From NCBI RefSeq assembly GCF_051201015.1, contig NZ_JBPEHI010000002.1: a stretch of 64,000 nucleotides of DNA; one strand, given 5' to 3'. Shown piece after piece: positions 36,919 through 45,037 of this stretch. Both the position numbers and the translations under genes were made by a program. Position 1 is the stretch's first letter. Every line of letters begins with the position of its first letter. The DNA is from Petrimonas sulfuriphila (GTDB taxonomy: Bacteria > Bacteroidota > Bacteroidia > Bacteroidales > Dysgonomonadaceae). Below the pieces are notes generated by a model, which was not told where the DNA came from, made no database searches, and worked only from the letters and a program-made list of their open reading frames with translations.

Positions 36919-37530
36919 ATGATAACCGTTCATATCGTTGATGACCATAAAATCCTGGTAGAGGGGTTGCAAAAGTTGGTGGATAATTCCGGATTTGCCC
37001 AGACCACGGCCGTGAGTTATACCGGAGAAGATTGCCTGTGGAAATTAAGTTTCAAACAACCGCACGTCATCTTGCTGGATATCAATCTTCCCGATTGGAG
37101 TGGAATTGACCTGTGCAGCGCAATAAAAGAGAAGTATCCGCAGGTGAAAATAGTAGCACTCACCAGTTATTCGGAATATTCTATCGTGCGGCAAATGCTT
37201 GAAAACGGCGCTTCGGGCTATGTCATTAAAAATGCCATGCCCGAAGAAATTCTGTTGGGTATTCAAACAGTAGCTGACAACGAAACTTTTTTGTGTGAAG
37301 AAATTGACTTTCTGATGAACAAACGCTCCGTGGAACAGGTTTGGCTGACTCCACGGGAAAAGATACTGTTGCAACATATCGTGAATGGATATACCAATCC
37401 TGAAATTGCAGAACAGATGCTCCTTGCCGTGGATACCATCAATAACTACCGGAAGAAACTCTTATGTAAGCTTAACGCCCGAAACACAGCCGTCCTGGTA
37501 CGAATAGCCCTGGAACAAAAACTGGTATGA
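36919..37530 (+). CDS. LuxR/NarL-type response regulator
   Basis: 203 residues. The receiver domain (1-120) has the acidic pair in VDDH (Asp8, Asp9), phospho-acceptor Asp54 (ILLDINLP), Thr/Ser in ALTS and Lys in GYVIKNA. The C-terminal helix-turn-helix (about 140-203) shows LTPREKILLQHIVNGYTNPEIAEQM, a GerE-type DNA-binding domain. All phosphorylation residues are intact. It is cotranscribed with the TPR kinase as a classical pair. Confidence 0.93.
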   Translation: MITVHIVDDHKILVEGLQKLVDNSGFAQTTAVSYTGEDCLWKLSFKQPHVILLDINLPDWSGIDLCSAIKEKYPQVKIVALTSYSEYSIVRQMLENGASGYVIKNAMPEEILLGIQTVADNETFLCEEIDFLMNKRSVEQVWLTPREKILLQHIVNGYTNPEIAEQMLLAVDTINNYRKKLLCKLNARNTAVLVRIALEQKLV

Positions 37531-37560
37531 TCAGTTTTGTGCTGTAGATCCCTTGTCCGT

Positions 37561-39564
37561 TTAATGGTTTTCGATGTTTTCCCGAAAAGGCTTGTATTCC
37601 ACGAATGCCTCAATGGCTTCATAGGAGGCCAATCCGAGCTTGTCGTACATGTTGGCCGTTGCCCGGTTACGCTCTTCAGAACGTTGCCAGAACAACCGTT
37701 CGTCGTCACCGAGGAACGGAGCACTTTCCATTTGCGACTGATGGCGCAGGATAGCATTTCTTTTCTGGCGTAACTCTTCGGGAGAGATTGGAACGGCCAT
37801 CTCGATATGGTCTATTTCCCATTCCATCCAGGCACCCCGGTACATCCAAACGCGGCAATCCTTGTACCACTCATCATCCTTCATCAAATCGATGGAGGCC
37901 AGAATAGCATCCAGACATACTTTGTGGGTTCCGTGCGGATCGGCGAGGTCGCCGGCAACATAGATTTGATGCGGTTTGATGCTTTCAATAAAGTCCTTGA
38001 CGATTATCACGTCTCTTTCCGAAATGGGGTCTTTTTTTACCCTTCCTGTTTCGTAAAAGGGCAAGTCGAGAAAATGTACATGGCTGTGTGGTAACCCCAC
38101 GTATCTGTCTGCAGAGCGAGCTTCTTCACGGCGAATCCTTCCTTTGAGAAAACGAACTTCAGGTGTGTCTATATCGTCTACCCCTTTTTCGTGGAAGAGA
38201 TGGTGTAATATGTTCGATAACTTGCTAAGAGCGGTAGAGTTGGTCGGTTCGAACTCTTTGATGAGATTTTTGAAGACCGATAAATACCGGATAACCTCTT
38301 CGTCGCCAACGGCAATGTTTCCAGAAGTCTGGTAAGCAACATGCACGTCGTGCCCTTGATTCACTAACCGCTGAAAGGTCCCACCCATAGAAATCACATC
38401 ATCATCGGGGTGAGGGCTGAAGATGATCACGCGTTTGGGGTACGGTTTTGCTCTTTCCGGACGGTTGGAATCGTCGGCATTGGGTTTCCCGCCTGGCCAG
38501 CCGGTGATGGTGTGTTGCAGGTCGTTGAATATTTTTATGTTGACGTTGTACGCAGAACCGTAAAGGGTTATAAGTTCGCTTAGCCCGTTATCGTTGTAGT
38601 CCTTGTTGGTGAGTTTCAAAATGGGTTTGTTCACAATGCCGCACAACCAAACGATCGCTCTGCGGATAAGTTTGCTTGTCCATTCACAATTGGTTACAAG
38701 CCAAGGCTGGCTGATACGGGTCAGGTCGCTGGCTGCAGCCAGATCGATATAAACATCTGCTTCCGGATGCGTTTGCAAAACTGACGCAGGCGTCGATTCC
38801 GTTACGCTTCCTTCCACCATTTGTTTGATGCTTTCTGCTTTTTGCTCGCCCCAGGCAATCAGTGCAATTCTCTTTGCTCGCATCATATCCGCAATACCCA
38901 TAGTGATAGCGCTGACGGGCACTTTGTCCAGTGATTCGTAGCTGGAAGCTATGTCTCGTCGCGAGTCTCCGTCGAGCATCACCAGGCGGGTTTGTGAATG
39001 GAGGTTGCTACCCGGCATGTTAAAGCCGATGTTTCCCTTGCTTCCCAATCCCAGCAGCAAATAATCCAATCCCCCCAATTGATGCAATGCCTGTTCGTAC
39101 TCCTCACACTTTTCCGCGATGAGGTCCTTTTCGATTGTGGCATCGATCGAGTAGATGTTCCCGGGGTCTATGTCGATGTGGTTCAAAAAAGAGTCCTTGA
39201 TGAACTGTAAATTAGTAAGGGATGGTTCGGAAACCGGATAGAACTCGTAAATGTTAAATACCACCAGGTTGTTGAAGCTCACCCCTTCTTCTTTATGCAG
39301 CCTGATCAGTTCTTCATATACCTGAATGGGTGAAGATCCTCCGGATACGCCGAGGGTAAACTGTTTTCCCTCCGCCTGATGTTTTTGCAGGTTTTTTACA
39401 ATGCCGCTGGCTACTTTTTTTGCAGCACGATCCGATTTTTCAAAAATGTGAATCGGGATTTTTTCGAAGCGGCTGAGCGTGTATTCCTCAAAATCGTTTT
39501 CCGGTTTATAATACCGTTGAGGTATTCTTTCGAGTGTAATGTAAGAACTTAAATCTAATCGCAT
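37561..39564 (-). CDS. NagB-like domain fused to a PIG-L deacetylase
   Basis: 667 residues. Residues about 35-290 align with glucosamine-6-phosphate deaminase (GVSGGSSPIQVYEELIRLHKEE, FNMP-type loop). However, the four E. coli NagB catalytic residues are all changed: Asp72 to Tyr (FNIYEFYP), and Asp141, His143 and Glu148 to Lys, Asn and Met (GSKGNIGFNMPG). The C-terminal part (from about 378) is a PIG-L/LmbE deacetylase with the zinc motif HPDDD and a later DPHGTH. The protein is commonly annotated as NagB, but only the PIG-L half looks catalytically complete. The start at 39564 is preferred because the promoter at 39595-39626 would begin transcription near 39588. Confidence 0.88.
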   Translation of the reverse strand: MRLDLSSYITLERIPQRYYKPENDFEEYTLSRFEKIPIHIFEKSDRAAKKVASGIVKNLQKHQAEGKQFTLGVSGGSSPIQVYEELIRLHKEEGVSFNNLVVFNIYEFYPVSEPSLTNLQFIKDSFLNHIDIDPGNIYSIDATIEKDLIAEKCEEYEQALHQLGGLDYLLLGLGSKGNIGFNMPGSNLHSQTRLVMLDGDSRRDIASSYESLDKVPVSAITMGIADMMRAKRIALIAWGEQKAESIKQMVEGSVTESTPASVLQTHPEADVYIDLAAASDLTRISQPWLVTNCEWTSKLIRRAIVWLCGIVNKPILKLTNKDYNDNGLSELITLYGSAYNVNIKIFNDLQHTITGWPGGKPNADDSNRPERAKPYPKRVIIFSPHPDDDVISMGGTFQRLVNQGHDVHVAYQTSGNIAVGDEEVIRYLSVFKNLIKEFEPTNSTALSKLSNILHHLFHEKGVDDIDTPEVRFLKGRIRREEARSADRYVGLPHSHVHFLDLPFYETGRVKKDPISERDVIIVKDFIESIKPHQIYVAGDLADPHGTHKVCLDAILASIDLMKDDEWYKDCRVWMYRGAWMEWEIDHIEMAVPISPEELRQKRNAILRHQSQMESAPFLGDDERLFWQRSEERNRATANMYDKLGLASYEAIEAFVEYKPFRENIENH

Positions 39565-39594
39565 GACATGATTTTTATAAAGAATTTCCATTGA

Positions 39595-39626
39595 CAAAAA
39601 TAGACAAAATAGGCAATTAAAGCAAA
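39595..39626 (-). promoter_or_regulatory. promoter of the NagB-PIG-L fusion
   Basis: On the minus strand: TTTG (39623-39626), 20 nt, TATTTTTG (39595-39602). Both boxes match the consensus exactly. It rules against the in-frame ATG at 39591 as the start. Confidence 0.65.
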
Positions 39627-39665
39627 GTAATTATTAAATATTGATCAATAAGTAATAAAGTAAAT

Positions 39666-41051
39666 TTATTGCTTCACAAGTTCAAGCTTCCTATCCAGGT
39701 GCTTAACTACCCTGGAATAGATAAAGAGGGCAACCGCAGAAATGGCTCCAATTCCTACAAAAACGTACCAGATATAATGTGCGTGCTCTGTTGCCGCAGA
39801 ATAGGCTGCCTTGTCGAGTATGCCTTCGGCACTGGTAAACAGGCGTGGATCGGGGCAATATTTTTCCAGCAGGAATCCCGATATTCCAAAAGCAAACAAG
39901 TAGGAGAAGAATGAATGCAGGTGGCTGAATCCCAGGTATAATCCCTCTTCGCCTTTGGGTGCTTGCAGCGAAAAATACTCCAAATAGCGAGGTGAAATAA
40001 AACATTCGGCCAACGCCTGCATGGCAATACCGATAATCATCATGAATGCAACGGGATGCATCCCCAGGATATATGCATCTCCTATGTGGTTCCCAAAAGA
40101 CATGACCAACGCTGAAAGCGGGATAATAAACATGCCTGTCATCATCGAAGTGATGGCGTTTCTTTTTTTCATCATGGAGGTAATAAAATTAACGCTTATA
40201 AATACCACCAGTGGATTCACATTGGCATACCATCCCGGTGTAGCACCATCGCCCACCAGTCGTATGACGTATTTCGGCATTGTAGAGTACATTTGGCTTT
40301 GGATCATCCAAAAACCGCTTATGATCAGGATAAGGATCATCAATCTTCCGTTTGTCAGCACCTTGCCCATCGATTGCAAAAGCTCCTGCATTTTCTTTCC
40401 CTGACCCTCGGTATGCGCCGATTTGTAAAAGAAGAACACGGCAATCAGTGCTAAAAATGTCATGGAAGCGGAAAAGTAATTGAGGTAGACCAGGCCTTCA
40501 TCCCCCATACTCCTTCGTAGAGGGTCGACCACGGTCTTACCCAAAAATGCCCCGATATTCACCATCATATAAAAAATGGCATATCCCCGGGCGCGATTTT
40601 CCGTAGTGGTTTCACGAGCCACGGTTCCCGATATTACGGCCTTTATGAAAGCGCCGCCGATCACGATAAAAACAAGAATCGGGATTATCGACCATTGGTG
40701 TAGGCTTCCGATTAATCCCGAATAGGTGGTGGTCATTCCGTAATGTACCAACCCTGCGCTCTGCAATATTGTGGGAACCAGGCCCAGTCCACCGTAACCG
40801 ATGGTTAAGAAGGTAAATGCCAGGATGATGGAATTGCGAAAGCCTATTTTGTCGGCAACGGCTCCGGTGAAGGTTGGAAGTAAATACAAAAAAGCGGAAT
40901 ATATCCCGGAAATGATGCCTGCCTGCACATCGGAGAAACCCCAGACGTTGGACAGATAGAGGGTGATTACAATAAAGACGGCGTAGAATGCCAGACGTTC
41001 AAGGAGTTCTACAAAGTTCGCGACCCAAAAAGGTTTTGAAAATTTCAGCAT
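39666..41051 (-). CDS. MFS transporter, POT/peptide-transporter-like
   Basis: 461 residues with about twelve to thirteen TM helices. The N-terminus KPFWVANFVELLERLAFYAVFIVITLYL carries the ELxERFxYY-like motif of proton-dependent oligopeptide transporters (here ELLERLAFY). The motif-A-like loop GAVADKIGFRNSI follows. The POT family imports di- and tripeptides with protons; the degenerate motif makes the substrate uncertain. It is a single gene with its own promoter, just downstream of mutS2. Confidence 0.85.
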   Translation of the reverse strand: MLKFSKPFWVANFVELLERLAFYAVFIVITLYLSNVWGFSDVQAGIISGIYSAFLYLLPTFTGAVADKIGFRNSIILAFTFLTIGYGGLGLVPTILQSAGLVHYGMTTTYSGLIGSLHQWSIIPILVFIVIGGAFIKAVISGTVARETTTENRARGYAIFYMMVNIGAFLGKTVVDPLRRSMGDEGLVYLNYFSASMTFLALIAVFFFYKSAHTEGQGKKMQELLQSMGKVLTNGRLMILILIISGFWMIQSQMYSTMPKYVIRLVGDGATPGWYANVNPLVVFISVNFITSMMKKRNAITSMMTGMFIIPLSALVMSFGNHIGDAYILGMHPVAFMMIIGIAMQALAECFISPRYLEYFSLQAPKGEEGLYLGFSHLHSFFSYLFAFGISGFLLEKYCPDPRLFTSAEGILDKAAYSAATEHAHYIWYVFVGIGAISAVALFIYSRVVKHLDRKLELVKQ

Positions 41052-41101
41052 AAGAGTTTGTTTTATCTGTTAATTTAGTGCGCAAATGGTTGTTTTTCGT
41101 G

Positions 41102-41131
41102 CAAAGATAAAACAATAATGTTTAATCCAAA
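41102..41131 (-). promoter_or_regulatory. promoter of the MFS transporter
   Basis: On the minus strand: TTTG (41128-41131), 18 nt, TATCTTTG (41102-41109). The -33 box overlaps the last codons of mutS2. Confidence 0.5.
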
Positions 41132-43554
41132 TCAATTACCGTGATTCCGGCACCGCCAAATTGAACATGTTCATCCTGAAAATGGGCGACACCCGGTACT
41201 GTTCTCAGGTAGTCCCGGATGATTTGTCGCAATGCGCCGGTGCCTGTTCCGTGCAGGATGCGTACCCGGGAAACGCTGAGCTGAATGGCATCGTCGATAA
41301 AGTACACTACAGCTTGTAATGCTTCGTCACCACGCATTCCGCGTACGTCGATATCCTGCCTGAAGTTGAGCTTGCGGTCGTGCAGCAGATCGCGCGTGTT
41401 GGACGATTTATTTTCTTTGGCCCGCTGATTACGGCTCACCTTTTCCAGTATCTCCAGGTCGACCGTGGATTTGATTACTCCAAAGGCAACGATCGCTTTT
41501 TTTCCCTGTATCTCCAGGATTTCTCCGGTAACGGTCTGTCCTTTCATGCGAACGGTATCGCCAGCGGCGATTGGCGTTTTGAGGTTGGCGTTTTGAGGTT
41601 GAGTTACGGGTTTTTGCTTGACTTTCTTTCGGATCGGATTCACTTCCTGGTGAGTGTCGGAGGACGCTACTATGTTCTCCCGGAATTCACTGAGCGATTG
41701 GCGCACCTGTTTGGTCTTTTCCTTGTCTGCCTGTGCTTCCTTGATCTGGCGTATGGTGCTTTCAATTTTTGCATTGCTCTCAGCTATAAGCCGTTCAGCC
41801 TGCTGTTTTGCTTCGGCCAATATTTCTTTTTTCTTCCGGTTTATTTCCTCCATTTCGGATTCGTATTTTTCCGAAATCTCGTTAAGCCGGTTGCGTTCGC
41901 GGCGAACCTCTTCGCGTTTACGCTCCCAGTAACGGCGGTCACGGGAAATGTCCTGCAAATATTTATCCATGTTGATGTAATCGCTGCCGACAATTTCGGA
42001 GGCTTGGGCGATTACATCGTCGGGAAGTCCGATCTTGCGGGCAATCTCTACAGCGAAGGAGCTTCCAGGGTTTCCGATGGAAAGCTGGAAGAGCGGCTGC
42101 ATTTCATGTCTGTCGTAAAGCATGGCTCCATTGATGACCCCTTCATTTTCGTTGGCAAAATGTTTTAGGTTCTGGTAGTGGGTGGTGATGACCCCAAAAG
42201 CGTTCTTTTGGTTAAACCGATCCAACAGCGATTCGGCAAGGGCTGCTCCAATTTGTGGCTCCGTGCCGCTGCCAAATTCGTCGATCAGTAAGAGAGAATG
42301 CTTACTGCAGTTTTTCACGAAGAACTTCATGTTCTGCAGGTGGGAGCTGTATGTGGAGAGATCATTCTCGATGGACTGCTCGTCGCCTATATCAATAAAA
42401 ATATCGCTGAACAAGCCCACTTGTGAATTTTCCCGTAACGGAACCAACAAGCCGCATTGAACCATATATTGCAGTAGTCCTACGGTTTTCAGACAAACCG
42501 ATTTTCCTCCGGCATTGGGCCCCGAGATCACCAGTATCCGGCTGTCCTCTTCGAGCGTTATGTCGAGCGGTACCACTTTGCGGTTTTGCTTTTTCAGCGA
42601 AAGAAAAAGAAGCGGATGAACCGCTTGTACCCAGTCGATAATGAGCCTGTTTTCGAAGTTGGGTTTCAATGCGTTTAGCTGCAGCGCAAATTTGGCTTTG
42701 GCGCGGATGAAATCTATTTGTGCCAGGAATTCGTAGGACTGCAGCAAGTCGGGTAGAAAAGGGCGGAGGTAATCCGTAAACTCGGTGAGGATGCGGATGA
42801 TCTCGCGACGTTCGTCGTTTTCCAGCTCACGGATGCGGTTGTTGGCCTCTACCACCTCCGAAGGTTCTATATAAACGGTTTTCCCTGAGGCCGACTCGTC
42901 GTGGACAATTCCTTTTATTTTTCGCTTGAAAGCCGGATTTACGGGGATAACCAACCTTCCGTCGCGCATGCTGGGAGTGATGTCTTTGTCCACAAAGCCC
43001 TCGGCCTGTGCTTTGCGTAATATCGAATTCAGGCTTCGAGAGATGCTGTTGAGCGTCGAGGTGATTTCCTTGCGGATATTGCTTAGTTGGGGAGATGCAT
43101 GATCCCTTATTTGTCCGAACTCATCGATGATCCGCTCGGCTTTTTTGCTTATTTCCGACGATACAAACACTTCTTTTGCCAGCAACATCAAGTGGGGATA
43201 ACGTTCCGCTTTCTCTTCATCGTTTTTAAAAAACGTTACGATGGAAGTTATCGTTAACATCGATTTAAGAAGCTCCGACAAAGCGTTTTGATCAATCCAC
43301 GACCCGGCAACACGTATGCGATGGAGAACCGGGCGCACATCGTAAAAGTTGTCCGAAGGAAAAGAGTCTTCCTCCTGCAAGATATGCACAAACTCTTCGG
43401 TTTGCGATAGTTGTACGTCAATCTCTTCAAAAACGGAAGAAAACTGCATCTCTTCTACCTTCTCTTTGCCCAGTGGACTGAGGCAATGTTGTTCTAGCAG
43501 TTGTCTTATCTTGAAAAACTCTATTTTTTGTTCGAAATTTTCGGGATAAATCAC
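41122..43554 (-). CDS. mutS2: endonuclease MutS2
   Basis: 810 residues. The MutS core has Walker A GPNAGGKS at 345-352 and Walker B LLIDEFGSGTEP (about 425). A long coiled coil (about 520-620) and a C-terminal Smr domain follow, with DVRGMRG and LHGTGTGALR. There is no mismatch-recognition domain I, as expected for MutS2, which acts on recombination intermediates or stalled ribosomes. The start codon is GTG (43552-43554); no ATG is available in frame upstream and the product begins MIYPENFEQKIEF as in relatives. The 262-codon antisense frame inside it is a shadow. Confidence 0.95.
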   Translation of the reverse strand: MIYPENFEQKIEFFKIRQLLEQHCLSPLGKEKVEEMQFSSVFEEIDVQLSQTEEFVHILQEEDSFPSDNFYDVRPVLHRIRVAGSWIDQNALSELLKSMLTITSIVTFFKNDEEKAERYPHLMLLAKEVFVSSEISKKAERIIDEFGQIRDHASPQLSNIRKEITSTLNSISRSLNSILRKAQAEGFVDKDITPSMRDGRLVIPVNPAFKRKIKGIVHDESASGKTVYIEPSEVVEANNRIRELENDERREIIRILTEFTDYLRPFLPDLLQSYEFLAQIDFIRAKAKFALQLNALKPNFENRLIIDWVQAVHPLLFLSLKKQNRKVVPLDITLEEDSRILVISGPNAGGKSVCLKTVGLLQYMVQCGLLVPLRENSQVGLFSDIFIDIGDEQSIENDLSTYSSHLQNMKFFVKNCSKHSLLLIDEFGSGTEPQIGAALAESLLDRFNQKNAFGVITTHYQNLKHFANENEGVINGAMLYDRHEMQPLFQLSIGNPGSSFAVEIARKIGLPDDVIAQASEIVGSDYINMDKYLQDISRDRRYWERKREEVRRERNRLNEISEKYESEMEEINRKKKEILAEAKQQAERLIAESNAKIESTIRQIKEAQADKEKTKQVRQSLSEFRENIVASSDTHQEVNPIRKKVKQKPVTQPQNANLKTPIAAGDTVRMKGQTVTGEILEIQGKKAIVAFGVIKSTVDLEILEKVSRNQRAKENKSSNTRDLLHDRKLNFRQDIDVRGMRGDEALQAVVYFIDDAIQLSVSRVRILHGTGTGALRQIIRDYLRTVPGVAHFQDEHVQFGGAGITVIDLD

Positions 43555-43595
43555 GGTTAGTTTTGGAATTGGGATTTGCGATTTCGGATTTGGTG

Positions 43596-43603
43596 CAAAA
43601 TTA
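43596..43603 (-). promoter_or_regulatory. -7 element of mutS2
   Basis: TAATTTTG on the minus strand fits TAnnTTTG, 41 nt upstream of the GTG start, in the 101-bp divergent gap. Confidence 0.4.
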
Positions 43604-43626
43604 CTCTTTTTAGCCGATATTATTCC

Positions 43627-43634
43627 TATCTTTG
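43627..43634 (+). promoter_or_regulatory. -7 element of the DUF2891 gene
   Basis: TATCTTTG, perfect TAnnTTTG, 21 nt upstream of the ATG at 43656; no clear -33 box. Confidence 0.45.
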
Positions 43635-43655
43635 AATGGATAAATCAGAAATTTT

Positions 43656-44738
43656 ATGAAACCGTTGTCCTCCATTTTGTTTATCAACCTTTTTTTAAGC
43701 ATGGTGCTGTCACCTCTCTTTTCGCAAAAAAATCCGGATCTCACCGATGAAACAGCGCTTAAATTATCTGCCCTGCCCCTCGGTTGTATCGATCGGGAAT
43801 ATCCCAACAAACCGGGACATACCTACGGTTCGGCCGATGAGGTAGGTCTTTCGCCCAAGGCGCTGCATCCCGTTTTTTACGGGTGTTTCGACTGGCACAG
43901 CAGTGTTCACGGGCACTGGATGTTGATCCGCTTACTGAAGACCCGACCCGGTATTGCGAACAAGAATGAAATCATCACCCTGCTGAACAACTCCTTTGAT
44001 AAAGCAGCGGTTGAAGTTGAGAAGGAGTATTTCCTCAAGTACGAGACAGGTAAAGGATTTGAACGAACCTACGGTTGGGCGTGGCTGCTGAAACTCGATG
44101 AAGAACTGGCGTCGTGGGACAATCCGGCTGCCAGGCAATGGCACGAAAACCTTCAGCCGCTTACCGGGCAAATTGTGGAGCTGTGGAGGGAGTATCTGCC
44201 CAAGCAGACCTATCCGAACAGAACAGGAGTGCATCCGAATTCAGCTTTTGCACTGGGTTTTGCCATAGATTGGGCAAGGGAGAACGGAAATAAGGAGTTT
44301 GAAAAAGAGTTGATCGGTAAATCGCTCGATTTTTACGGAAAAGACACGGAGACCCCGGCACACCTGGAGCCGGACGGCGCCGATTTTTTCTCACCCAGCC
44401 TGGAAATTGCTGATCTGATGAGGAGAATTCTTTCCCGGGACGATTTTGAAAAGTGGCTGGTTGCCTTTTATACACAAAAAGGGATCGATAACATCAGTCA
44501 GATTCCTGTGGTAAGCGATTTGGATGATTATCAGACGGTTCATCTGGTTGGACTGTCGTTTTCGCGGGCGTGGTGCATGAAAGGAATCGCCAAATCATTA
44601 TCCGAAGGGCATCCGTTGAAGCTGCATTTCGAAGAAACCGCCCAGAAACTATTGGACCATGCTCTTCCGCTTGTTTTTGACGGGAACTACGGCGGAGAAC
44701 ATTGGCTGGCATCGTTTGCGCTGATGGCATTGGAATAA
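43656..44738 (+). CDS. secreted DUF2891 protein
   Basis: A 360-residue exported protein (signal peptide ending LFSQK). The conserved DUF2891 pattern is present: CIDREYPNKPGHTYG, LHPVFYGCFDWHSSVHGHWMLIRLL, GFERTYGWAWLLKLDEEL, HPNSAFALGFAIDWA and LEPDGADFFSPSLEIADLMRR. It is an all-helical (alpha/alpha-barrel-like) domain whose activity is not established. Conserved His, Asp and Trp residues suggest an enzyme. It is a single gene, 103 bp before tRNA-Met. Confidence 0.88.
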   Translation: MKPLSSILFINLFLSMVLSPLFSQKNPDLTDETALKLSALPLGCIDREYPNKPGHTYGSADEVGLSPKALHPVFYGCFDWHSSVHGHWMLIRLLKTRPGIANKNEIITLLNNSFDKAAVEVEKEYFLKYETGKGFERTYGWAWLLKLDEELASWDNPAARQWHENLQPLTGQIVELWREYLPKQTYPNRTGVHPNSAFALGFAIDWARENGNKEFEKELIGKSLDFYGKDTETPAHLEPDGADFFSPSLEIADLMRRILSRDDFEKWLVAFYTQKGIDNISQIPVVSDLDDYQTVHLVGLSFSRAWCMKGIAKSLSEGHPLKLHFEETAQKLLDHALPLVFDGNYGGEHWLASFALMALE

Positions 44739-44772
44739 AAAATAATATTTTGTCGGGTTTTATTGTTTTAGG

Positions 44773-44804
44773 GTTGCAAAATTAAAATATTTAAACTACT
44801 TTTG
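44773..44804 (+). promoter_or_regulatory. promoter of tRNA-Met
   Basis: GTTG (44773-44776), 20 nt, TACTTTTG (44797-44804). The -7 box is perfect and the mature tRNA begins 37 nt further on. Confidence 0.55.
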
Positions 44805-44841
44805 CACCTCGAATTTGGAATCATTTTCGGAAAGACATGTT

Positions 44842-44915
44842 GGCGAGATAGCTCAGTTGGTTAGAGCGCATGATTCATAATCATGAGGTCGGGGGATCAT
44901 GCCCCCCTCTCGCTA
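44842..44915 (+). tRNA. tRNA-Met (anticodon CAT), prophage integration site
   Basis: A 74-nt cloverleaf. The acceptor stem GGCGAGA pairs with TCTCGCT (G1 with T72 wobble), discriminator A. The D-arm is GCTC/GAGC. The anticodon arm CATGA-TTCATAA-TCATG gives CAT. The T-stem is GGGGG/CCCCC. The T-loop is ATCATGC instead of TTCRANY, so the usual T54-A58 pair is reversed to A54-T58 while T55 and C56 are kept. CCA is not encoded. An elongator Met or a lysidine-modified Ile tRNA are both possible from the anticodon; the lack of initiator features favours elongator. The phage integrase follows within 125 bp. Confidence 0.88.
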
Positions 44916-44937
44916 CCCCTCGAAAACAAGCGCTACA

Positions 44938-44973
44938 AAGGAGTTTCAGCAAAACGGAGCTCCTTATTTTTTT
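44938..44973 (+). terminator. candidate intrinsic terminator after tRNA-Met
   Basis: AAGGAG (44938-44943) pairs with CTCCTT (44960-44965), with a 16-nt loop and then ATTTTTTT. It would end tRNA transcription before the integrase gene. Confidence 0.5.
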
Positions 44974-45011
44974 ACTGAAAAATACAAAAAAGCCCAATTT
45001 TGGGCATTATC

Positions 45012-45030
45012 ACTTGTCCAAAACTTGTCC
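45012..45030 (+). repeat. two direct copies of ACTTGTCC just upstream of the integrase
   Basis: ACTTGTCC at 45012-45019 and 45023-45030, 11 bp start to start (about one helical turn), ending 7 bp before the integrase ATG. It could be an operator or an integrase arm-type site. Confidence 0.55.
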
Positions 45031-45037
45031 TAAAATT

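Noticed and set aside
41380..42168. 262-codon open frame antisense to mutS2
   Set aside because: The mutS2 frame is fully conserved in motif order, and this opposite frame has no domain, start context or promoter.
44870..45037. N-terminal extension of the integrase frame starting inside tRNA-Met
   Set aside because: It overlaps the tRNA and a terminator-like hairpin; the ATG at 45038 begins the conserved arm-binding domain.
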